Source of the DNA: Streptosporangiaceae bacterium
GTDB lineage: Bacteria; Actinomycetota; Actinomycetes; Streptosporangiales; Streptosporangiaceae
Direction of reading: 5' to 3'
Assembly: GCA_030039095.1 (NCBI GenBank)
Contig: JASHQP010000537.1
Span: forward strand, 1 to 5,387
Length of the DNA stretch: 5,387 nt
Shown: piece by piece, positions 1 through 5,088 of the stretch
Numbering within the stretch: position 1 is the stretch's first letter
Layout of the letters: each line of letters starts with the position of its first letter
The notes under the pieces: generated by a model
Told to the model about the DNA's origin: nothing
Databases searched by the model: none
What the model saw: the letters and a program-made list of their open reading frames with translations, nothing else
Made by a program: the position numbers and the translations under genes

Positions 1-513
1 CGTCACATCTACTTTGCGATGGGCTCATCCGGGAACAAGGCGCTGTACCTGCGTATCCTGCGGGCCCTGGCCGGCACCGGGCACAACGTCATCGCCGCCT
101 CCACCAGCATCCTGAACGACGACGAGATCCCCGCGCTCGGCGGCCACGTGCTGATGCGAAAGCTCGTTCCAGCCGAAGAGGTCAACCGGCTGGCTGACCT
201 GGCGGTTCTCCACGGCGGGCAGGGGACCATCTACACCGCCGCCTACGCCGGGCGGCCAGTCATCGGCATCCCGATGCAGTTCGAGCAGCAGTACAACATC
301 GACATGCTCGTCCGCCACGGCACGGCCATCCGCCTATCCAAGAACCACTTCCGAGAGCGAGACCTCATCGTCGCGGTCGAAGCGATACTCCGGGACTATG
401 AAGCCTTCCGAGGCCGCGCCGCCACGCTCGCCGCACGACTCCCGGCCGCTGAAGGCGCCCGCCAAGGGGCCGTGCGAATCCGCGAGATCGCGGAGCAGAC
501 AGCGCCGCGATGA
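1..513 (+). CDS. Glycosyltransferase, GT1/UGT-like (MGT or EryCIII-type), C-terminal part, 5' end outside window
   Basis: The open frame runs in from the left edge (first codons read RHIYFAMGSSG), so the ATG at 19 is internal and the true start lies upstream. About 170 residues remain, matching the nucleotide-sugar-binding C-terminal domain of GT-B fold glycosyltransferases. Counting from base 1, the first strand and glycine turn (IYFAMGSSG) are at residues 3-11. The donor-binding motif HGGQGT is at 71-76, and P-M-Q-F-E-Q-Q-Y-N is at 91-99, where many relatives have DQ in place of EQ. In this family the histidine and Gly-rich turn contact the sugar nucleotide diphosphate. These cytosolic enzymes move a sugar from an NDP-sugar to a small molecule such as a macrolide, lipid or aglycone. 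The acceptor domain is outside the window, so the substrate cannot be named. The gene ends in TGA and converges on the XRE/ImmA gene. Confidence 0.9.
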   Translation, partial: RHIYFAMGSSGNKALYLRILRALAGTGHNVIAASTSILNDDEIPALGGHVLMRKLVPAEEVNRLADLAVLHGGQGTIYTAAYAGRPVIGIPMQFEQQYNIDMLVRHGTAIRLSKNHFRERDLIVAVEAILRDYEAFRGRAATLAARLPAAEGARQGAVRIREIAEQTAPR

Positions 514-534
514 GAACACCGGCGACCAATCAGG

Positions 535-561
535 CCGTGCTCGCGAACCGCGATCCTACGG
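535..561. terminator. Weak hairpin between convergent genes, possible bidirectional terminator
   Basis: The 86-base gap between the convergent glycosyltransferase and XRE/ImmA genes contains TCGCG-AAC-CGCGA (541-553), a perfect 5-bp stem with a 3-base loop. It is flanked by CCGT (535-538) and ACGG (558-561), which could extend the stem across an asymmetric internal loop. There is no T-run on either side, so it is not a classical intrinsic terminator, although actinobacterial terminators often lack one. Position between convergent stops is the main support. A chance GC-rich hairpin is a serious alternative. Confidence 0.22.
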
Positions 562-599
562 ACGTACAGCGGACCTGCCAGTGCGTGCGTGGCTCGGCA

Positions 600-1805
600 T
601 CATGAGTGCGGCCGGAAGGCGCGGATGTCGATGACGTCGGCCGTGTCGTGCCCTGACCGTTGCCAGGTCTTGCTCGACCCGGCGGGCCGACCGGCAGCGC
701 GTGCTGGGACGGCCTCGGCCTGCTCCCCGACGGTCCTCTGGTGACTAGTCATCATCGCGATGATGTCTGCTGGCCAGGTCTTGGACAAAGCGGCAACCAG
801 GTTGGGCGCGGAGCCCCCGATAGACCGTCGCATCCAGTGCGTAATCAGACTCGGCCGCTCCACCTCGCGCAGATTCCAGCCAGGCTCATCCCGCCCCCAG
901 GTCCGCCCGGTGTCAGGATTGATGCGCGTGTAGAGCTGCCGACGCAACGTTTCCTTGCGTTCGTCACTGATCAGCCCGTGCCGCGACAGATGCTGAATAA
1001 GACTGCCGATGGACAGGCCCCAGCGGAGCTTGATCTCGGTCAGGCCAGCGAGCGTAACGAACCTCGGTAGCTCGCCGCGAATAACCTCAACGGGCGCCAG
1101 CAGCTGACCAGCGAAGTCGTGCGCTTGTTCCTCAGCATTTTCCGGTAGCAACGATCCGTGCAGAACCAGATGGCCGGCCTCGTGCGCCAAAGTCCACCGG
1201 GTGCGCTCCCAGGACTCCTGGGCCTGAAGCACTGACAGTGGCCGTTCCCGATGGTGACCAACCCTGGTCGAGTAGCCCAGGTGTTTCTCGGGTAGCGCCG
1301 TGTTAGAAGTGCCGCGCACAATGATCGGGATGCCCGAACGCTCCATCTGGTGGGTCAGGTGGCCAATGGGCCGATCTGGTTCGACTCCCATCGCTTCCCT
1401 CGTCAGCCTGGCCGCTTCGGCAACCGAGGTGCCCGGTGTCACTGTAGGCAACTTCACCGGCGGCAGCTTCGAATAGGAGTCGAGCCAGAAAAGCACATCG
1501 CCGGCGATGCGGGCGAACTCGGCCAGATAGGCCTTCTCCCGTTTCGTGGTGGCTGCCGGGGCGCGGAAGAGAATGTCCTCCGGCGGGAGTGGCGGGCTTG
1601 GTGGTGCGGTAAAGAACTCCTCCGGGAAGTTAAGTTCCCTCGCCAGGGCCGTCAGCAGCCGATCATGAATGTGCGTAACTGATGCCTGTTCAAAGATGGT
1701 CTGACGAGATGGAGGCCATCCAAGCGCGCTGGCCACGTCCATGGACCGGAGGCCTCGCAGAATGCGCGCAGCCCTCACCCGGTCACCGTAAACTGCAGCG
1801 TCCAT
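600..1805 (-). CDS. XRE-like HTH / ImmA-IrrE (COG2856) zinc metallopeptidase regulator
   Basis: The product is 401 aa. The ATG at 1805 was chosen because the upstream in-frame codons lack a nearby start, the protein begins at the expected point before the HTH, and it sits 32 bases after the stop of the gene ahead. A G-run (GGGGG) 6 bases upstream is only a weak ribosome site. Residues ~5-65 form a divergent XRE-like HTH region ending in ALARELNFPEEFF, the usual tail of such domains. Residues ~140-280 are the ImmA/IrrE peptidase domain. TLAHEAGHLVLHG carries the HExxH zinc motif at 208-212, and EEQAHDFAGQLLAP (225-238) supplies a likely third ligand (E225 or E226). The zinc motif is intact, so activity is plausible. 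Relatives include ImmA of ICEBs1, which cleaves the repressor ImmR, and IrrE/PprI of Deinococcus, which cleaves DdrO. The C-terminal ~100 residues match nothing I recognise. It is probably co-transcribed with the 208-aa gene. The target is unknown. Confidence 0.9.
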   Translation of the reverse strand: MDAAVYGDRVRAARILRGLRSMDVASALGWPPSRQTIFEQASVTHIHDRLLTALARELNFPEEFFTAPPSPPLPPEDILFRAPAATTKREKAYLAEFARIAGDVLFWLDSYSKLPPVKLPTVTPGTSVAEAARLTREAMGVEPDRPIGHLTHQMERSGIPIIVRGTSNTALPEKHLGYSTRVGHHRERPLSVLQAQESWERTRWTLAHEAGHLVLHGSLLPENAEEQAHDFAGQLLAPVEVIRGELPRFVTLAGLTEIKLRWGLSIGSLIQHLSRHGLISDERKETLRRQLYTRINPDTGRTWGRDEPGWNLREVERPSLITHWMRRSIGGSAPNLVAALSKTWPADIIAMMTSHQRTVGEQAEAVPARAAGRPAGSSKTWQRSGHDTADVIDIRAFRPHS

Positions 1806-1837
1806 CTGCGGCCCCCATCGTGGTTTGACGAGCTTGT

Positions 1838-2464
1838 CTAGGCGGGGTCGCCCGTACCTTCTCCTTCCTCGTCGCCAAAGTCGTCGTCCTGCCAGAAGTC
1901 GTCGTTGGACCCGCCGGTCGGCTCCTGACGGACAGCCGGGAAGATCGCCGCAGGCAGTTCGCACTTGCAGTAGATGACCGCTCCGGCCGGATCGTCGATG
2001 CCGGAAACTGCTGCCAGCCACGCCTTGCTGAGCACCTGCCTCTTGAGGTCGGCGTCCCAGAGCACGAACGGCTCCCAGGGCAGCTGGGAGTAGTCGATGC
2101 CGAACAGCGTGGTAGCGGCAATCTCTGTGACCGCCGTTAGTTCTCCCGTCACGTAGCTGCGGGGGTGCTTGCGGACGACGGCCACTTGCCCATCAACGTC
2201 GGACAGTGCCACTGAGCAGTTCGAGCCGGCGGCCGCCATGAGACTGGATGCCTGGAAGTCCTGGCAGTCCAGGTAGTGGAGCAGCCATTGCCGGATGTCG
2301 CCGGCCAGCACCCCGCCCTTGACGTGACGGAGGTCTGCATAGCCGTCGGCCCACGGTGCGCAGGCCCGCTGGATAGCCAGATCGAGACAACCATGCACCA
2401 GTCCGAGTGCTTGCGGGTGCTTGCCGAGCGAGGCTGTCAGCACCGCCTGCGGGTGTAGGTTCAC
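1838..2464 (-). CDS. Uncharacterised 208-aa protein with acidic tail, partner gene of the XRE/ImmA protein
   Basis: I do not recognise this family. It starts with GTG at 2464 and stops with TAG. The upstream in-frame stretch holds no ATG, GTG or TTG before a TAG, so GTG 2464 is the longest possible start, and a promoter fits leaderless initiation there. Third codon positions are strongly G/C, unlike the other frames. The body (residues ~1-180) looks soluble, with no signal peptide or membrane segment. It has cysteines at 26, 35, 67, 83, 166 and 168, the last two as CKC. Residues 187-200 are a very acidic low-complexity tail rich in D and E (NDDFWQDDDFGDEE). It lies 32 bases ahead of the HTH/metallopeptidase gene on the same strand, so the two are probably one operon. 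By analogy with ImmA systems it could be the peptidase's substrate, activator or inhibitor, or an effector. None of these is shown by the sequence. Confidence 0.8.
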   Translation of the reverse strand: MNLHPQAVLTASLGKHPQALGLVHGCLDLAIQRACAPWADGYADLRHVKGGVLAGDIRQWLLHYLDCQDFQASSLMAAAGSNCSVALSDVDGQVAVVRKHPRSYVTGELTAVTEIAATTLFGIDYSQLPWEPFVLWDADLKRQVLSKAWLAAVSGIDDPAGAVIYCKCELPAAIFPAVRQEPTGGSNDDFWQDDDFGDEEGEGTGDPA

Positions 2465-2471
2465 CCATGAA

Positions 2472-2500
2472 AAATTACAGGCCTTCTGCTACACCATCAA
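2472..2500 (-). promoter_or_regulatory. Promoter for the 208-aa gene, leaderless type
   Basis: On the minus strand, TTGATG (2500-2495) is followed by exactly 17 bases and then TAATTT (2477-2472). Seven bases separate TAATTT from the GTG start at 2464, so transcription would begin at or next to the start codon. No Shine-Dalgarno sequence lies at normal distance: the nearest purine run, AGAAGG, is 17 bases upstream of GTG. The match to a sigma-70/HrdB-like promoter and the missing ribosome site support each other. The transcription start has not been measured. Confidence 0.55.
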
Positions 2501-2680
2501 GTCGAATCGCCGGCGTCGTGCTGGGCCCTAGCGGGCACCCGGCTGCAGCCGAGCACCCAGGCTGCACTACTTAACCACAATCTGGCGATCGTTGCCGTGG
2601 ACATCGCCTGACCACCTGAGATGACCAGGACCAATGTCCCTCGGAGAATCCGGTCAGCCCCAGTCTCACCGAACTCGACC

Positions 2681-2709
2681 TTGACCTTGCTGAACATCTG
2701 TTTCAATAT
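2681..2709 (+). promoter_or_regulatory. Promoter of the TetR-ABC operon, leaderless type
   Basis: TTGACC (2681-2686), a 17-base spacer, and CAATAT (2704-2709) resemble a sigma-70/HrdB-like -35 and -10. The -10 ends six bases before the ATG at 2716, so the transcript would start at the A of the start codon. No GGAGG-like site precedes this ATG, consistent with leaderless translation, which is common in actinobacteria. The -10 lies inside the palindrome, so a bound repressor would block polymerase. Confidence 0.55.
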
Positions 2710-2725
2710 GTAAACATGAGTTCAG
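2690..2725. promoter_or_regulatory. Candidate TetR operator: 36-bp nested palindrome over the -10 and start codon
   Basis: The inner core TGTTTCAATATGTAAACA (2699-2716) has perfect 5-base arms TGTTT/AAACA and a symmetric ATAT centre. It is flanked at equal distance by CTGAAC (2690-2695) and its exact complement GTTCAG (2720-2725). All share the centre at 2707.5, and 13 of 18 base pairs are symmetric. Placement across the promoter -10 and the first codons of the TetR gene is where autoregulating TetR proteins usually bind. A long two-level palindrome could hold one dimer on the core or two dimers, as QacR does on its operator. The binding protein is inferred to be the adjacent TetR. Confidence 0.6.
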
Positions 2726-3336
2726 ACCCCGCAGATCTCTCAACGGCGGCAGCCATCCGGATTGCCGCGATGCGGCTGTTTGCCGATCGGGGCTACGCCG
2801 ACGTCACGATCCGCCGGATCGCGGCGATGGCCGGGGTATCGCCTTCCCTGGTGATCCACCACTACAGGTCGAAAGAGAACCTCAGAGCGGTGCTCGACGA
2901 GCGGGTCGCGTCCTTCGTGGAATCGATGCTCGCCGACCTGGCCAGGGTGCAGGAGGAGGGCGGCAGCGCCACCGTTGCTCAGATCTTCGCCGACCGGCTG
3001 GAAAGTGAGCCGGCTATGGCGGGCTACATCCGGCGGCTCCTGGCTGACGGCAGCCAGGCCGGCATGGCGTTGTTCGGTCGCCTCTACCAGGTGACGGTGG
3101 CTGGCATGCAGGCCCTGGAGCAGGCCGGAGTTATCCGGTCAAGCCCCGACGACGCGGTTCGGAATGCCTTCCTGCTGAGCAACGACCTGGCGGTGCTGCT
3201 GTTCCGCCCGTATCTGGCGGAGGTCGTCGGGGTCGACCCGCTCTCGCGCGACGGCCTGGTCCGCTGGTCGGCAACGGTCATTGACGTCTATACGGGCGGG
3301 GTCTATGCCGGCGCGGCCGGCCAGGGAGGCGCTTAA
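2716..3336 (+). CDS. TetR/AcrR-family transcriptional repressor
   Basis: The product is 206 aa, a normal length for the family. Residues ~12-58 are the TetR DNA-binding domain: helix 1 AAIRIAAMRLFADRGY, helix-turn-helix TIRRIAAMAGVSPSLVIHHY (31-50), then the usual RSKENLRAVLDE junction. Residues ~60-195 are the helical ligand-binding and dimerisation domain, too variable to predict the ligand. The ATG at 2716 gives the normal short N-terminal arm, and no ribosome site lies upstream, in line with a leaderless start. It is first in an operon with the ABC ATPase (4-base gap) and permease. It most likely represses its own operon through the overlapping palindrome and is released by a compound that the transporter exports. 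The operon role and ligand release are inference from context; the family assignment is direct. Confidence 0.93.
   Translation: MSSDPADLSTAAAIRIAAMRLFADRGYADVTIRRIAAMAGVSPSLVIHHYRSKENLRAVLDERVASFVESMLADLARVQEEGGSATVAQIFADRLESEPAMAGYIRRLLADGSQAGMALFGRLYQVTVAGMQALEQAGVIRSSPDDAVRNAFLLSNDLAVLLFRPYLAEVVGVDPLSRDGLVRWSATVIDVYTGGVYAGAAGQGGA
3324..3329 (+). promoter_or_regulatory. Ribosome binding site that sets the ATPase start
   Basis: GGGAGG lies 11 bases before the ATG at 3341, inside the end of the TetR gene. It supports 3341 rather than the in-frame upstream start codon at 3281, which would add 20 residues with no ABC-family similarity. Confidence 0.7.
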
Positions 3337-3340
3337 GGCG

Positions 3341-4255
3341 ATGGCCGCTGTCATCGAGACACACGAGCTGACGAAGAGATATGACGGCGTGGCGGCGGTC
3401 AGTGACCTGAACCTTCAGGTGCAGAGCGGGCAGGTCTTCGGTTTCCTCGGTCCCAACGGAGCAGGGAAGTCGACGACCATCCGCATGCTCATGGCCCTGC
3501 AGCGGCCGACCAGAGGGCGGGCCATGGTCCTCGGCCTGGATGCTGCTTCCGGCAGCGTCGAGATCCATCGCCAGGTGGGTTACCTGCCCGGCGATCTGGA
3601 TCTCTTCCCCCGGCTGACTGGCCACCAGCACATCGACTGGTTCGCCCGCAGCCGTGGCGGTGTTGACGAGGTTTTCATACGAGGCCTGCTGGAGCGCTTC
3701 CTGGTGGTGGCCGATCGTCCGGTCCGCGAGCTGTCGAAGGGCAACCGGCAGAAGATCGGCCTGGTCCTGGCCTTCATGCACAAGCCGGACCTACTAGTTC
3801 TCGACGAGCCCACATCCGGGCTCGATCCGCTGATGCAGCACGAGTTCGAGAACCTGGTACGGGAGACCACGGCCGAAGATCGGACGGTCTTCCTCTCCTC
3901 GCATGAGCTCGATGAGGTGCAGCGGATGGCCGACCGGATCGCGATCATCAGGAACGGCAAGCTGGTCGCCGAGGACACCGTTGAGGGGTTGCGGCGAGCG
4001 GCGCCGCAGAAGATGGAGATTCGCTTCCGCCATACGGTCAACCCGGCTGCTCTGCAGGCGATAGCGGGCGTGAAGGTGATCGCCGCCGACGGTCCGCGGC
4101 TGACGCTCGATGTGACCGGCGAGATCGGCCCGGTGCTGAAGGTCATTGCCAGCCACGACCCCGTCGACTTGCTATCCCGGCCGGCCGATCTCGAGGAGCT
4201 CTTCCTCGACTACTACCGCCAGTCGCCGGATAAGGAGGTCTCTCATGCTGGCTAG
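3341..4255 (+). CDS. ABC transporter ATP-binding protein (ABC-2/drug-export type)
   Basis: The product is 304 aa and cytosolic, powering the adjacent membrane subunit. The motifs occur in order. Walker A is GPNGAGKST (37-45). The Q-loop region is VGYLPGDLDLFP (79-90), where the usual glutamine is not seen and P-G-D stands in its place. The ABC signature is the LSKGNRQKI variant (131-139). Walker B is DLLVLDEPTSGLDP (150-163), with D155, catalytic E156 and the D-loop SGLD. The switch histidine is H188 in FLSSHEL. Residues ~222-304 form the C-terminal extension seen in drug and antibiotic exporters of this class, ending with a DLEELFLDYYR block. The ATG at 3341 is favoured by its GGGAGG and by direct entry into the first beta strand. 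It follows the TetR stop by 4 bases and overlaps the permease start by 11. The domain order and variant motifs are usual for actinobacterial ABC-2 exporters. The substrate is unknown. Confidence 0.95.
   Translation: MAAVIETHELTKRYDGVAAVSDLNLQVQSGQVFGFLGPNGAGKSTTIRMLMALQRPTRGRAMVLGLDAASGSVEIHRQVGYLPGDLDLFPRLTGHQHIDWFARSRGGVDEVFIRGLLERFLVVADRPVRELSKGNRQKIGLVLAFMHKPDLLVLDEPTSGLDPLMQHEFENLVRETTAEDRTVFLSSHELDEVQRMADRIAIIRNGKLVAEDTVEGLRRAAPQKMEIRFRHTVNPAALQAIAGVKVIAADGPRLTLDVTGEIGPVLKVIASHDPVDLLSRPADLEELFLDYYRQSPDKEVSHAG
4232..4238 (+). promoter_or_regulatory. Strong ribosome binding site for the permease
   Basis: AAGGAGG lies within the ATPase coding end, 6 bases before the ATG at 4245. It decides that start over the in-frame codon at 4146, whose extra 33 residues are low-complexity and unlike a protein. 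Because the site is inside the upstream gene, translation of the two is probably coupled. Confidence 0.85.
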
Positions 4256-5027
4256 CGTCACCAGGCTGGACCTGCGCCTGCGGCGGCGCAGCACGATCTG
4301 GTACGCGGCCGGGATGGCCGTCTACGCACTGGTTGTCGTGGCCCTCTACCCCTCGTTCAAGCACCAGACGTCGCTCAACGGCCTGAGCGGCTCAACGGCT
4401 GCGGCCCTGTTCGGCATCACCGGCAAGCTGACCTCACCCGATGGCTGGCTCAACGCCAATATCTACAGCAACTTCTTCCCGCTGATCATGCTGCTGCTGA
4501 CCGTCGGTTACGGCGCGGCGGCACTGGCCGGGCAGGACGAGGACGGAACCCTGGCCCTCGTGACGGCCTTGCCGATCCGCCGACGCTCGATCCTGCTCCA
4601 GAAAGCCGGAGCGATGACGGCGCAGGCGCTGCTCCTGGCCGTCGCGGTGGCCATCTGTGTCCTCATCGGGCGCGGTTTCCAGCTGAGCATCAGTCCCGAA
4701 AGCACCATCGCGGTCTCAGTCGCTCTGGTGCTGATGGGACTGGACTTCGGCCTGATCACGATGGTGGTTGGGGTGGTCACCGGAAGGAGGGGGACGGCGC
4801 TCGGAGTCGGCGCCGGTCTGGCCGCTGCCTCGTATCTGCTCAGCTCGCTGGCCCAGACAATCTCGGGCATCCGGCCGGGCCGGTATCTCTCACTCTTCTA
4901 CTGGTCGGTCGCCAATGACCAGATCAGCAGAGGCGTTAGTGCGATCGACTTCGCCGTCCTGATCGTGGTCGGCCTGGCTGTCCTGGCCACCGCAGTCATC
5001 GCTTTCCGCCGGGCCGATCTGAACTAG
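4245..5027 (+). CDS. ABC-2 type transporter permease subunit
   Basis: The product is 260 aa. Six hydrophobic segments can be read at residues ~18-36, 77-96, 121-141, 154-178, 184-204 and 233-254, the standard ABC-2 permease topology. A basic N-terminus (RLDLRLRRRS) probably faces the cytosol. The stretch AGQDEDGTLALVTALPIRRRSILLQK (95-120; acidic, then T-L-P, then basic) is the characteristic loop after TM2 in ABC-2 permeases with the xE/DxGTLxxLLALP pattern, and it is a likely contact with the ATPase. The start codon lies inside the ATPase gene, with AAGGAGG 6 bases upstream. Only one permease is present, so the working transporter is probably a homodimer of this subunit with two ATPases. 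It most likely exports a hydrophobic or antibiotic-like compound sensed by the TetR protein; the substrate is not readable from sequence. Confidence 0.92.
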   Translation: MLASVTRLDLRLRRRSTIWYAAGMAVYALVVVALYPSFKHQTSLNGLSGSTAAALFGITGKLTSPDGWLNANIYSNFFPLIMLLLTVGYGAAALAGQDEDGTLALVTALPIRRRSILLQKAGAMTAQALLLAVAVAICVLIGRGFQLSISPESTIAVSVALVLMGLDFGLITMVVGVVTGRRGTALGVGAGLAAASYLLSSLAQTISGIRPGRYLSLFYWSVANDQISRGVSAIDFAVLIVVGLAVLATAVIAFRRADLN

Positions 5028-5088
5028 TGGCCCCGTTGGCGCGAGCCGTACCGAGCCCGCCCGCCGGTGGTTCTTTACCGACACACTC
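5028..5088. other. Convergent gap, no clear terminator
   Basis: These 61 bases separate the permease stop from the stop of the minus-strand ATPase gene. I looked for a stable hairpin and found only a 4-bp CGGT/ACCG stem with an 8-base loop, which is too weak to call. Direct repeats of GAGCC occur here, and nothing else is visible. Confidence 0.5.

Larger units (their letters stand above)
2465..2715. other. Divergent intergenic region
   Basis: These 251 bases separate the minus-strand pair from the plus-strand TetR operon. The ends hold two outward-facing promoter candidates, and the right end also holds the palindrome. The middle (about 2501-2680) holds no repeat, RNA gene or convincing coding frame. 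A 69-codon minus-strand frame (2706-2497, TTG start; ATG at 2697) crosses it. It has no ribosome site, and its second half looks unlike a protein. Confidence 0.7.

Noticed and set aside
660..1682. Plus-strand frames at 660-1070 and 1350-1682 opposite the XRE/ImmA gene
   Set aside because: Both are antisense to a clear metallopeptidase and are rich in Pro, Gly, Arg and Gln with no domain pattern.
1806..2021. N-terminal extension of the XRE/ImmA frame up to 2021 (72 extra residues)
   Set aside because: The extension is arginine-rich low-complexity sequence and overlaps the real coding frame of the 208-aa gene. The ATG at 1805 gives a normal HTH start just after that gene ends.
2193..2468. Alternative 91-residue minus-strand protein from the ATG at 2468
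   Set aside because: It is in a different frame from the 208-aa gene, is Gly/Arg/Pro-rich, and looks like a shadow. The codon pattern favours the GTG 2464 frame.
3281..3340. ATPase start at 3281
   Set aside because: The added 20 residues overlap the TetR gene and have no ABC-like sequence. The ATG at 3341 has GGGAGG upstream and leads straight into the first strand.
4146..4244. Permease start at 4146
   Set aside because: The added 33 residues are a serine/threonine/arginine-rich shadow of the ATPase frame. The ATG at 4245 has AAGGAGG six bases upstream.
5028..5088. Intrinsic terminator between the permease and the right-edge gene
   Set aside because: Only a 4-bp stem with an 8-base loop can be formed, with no T-run.
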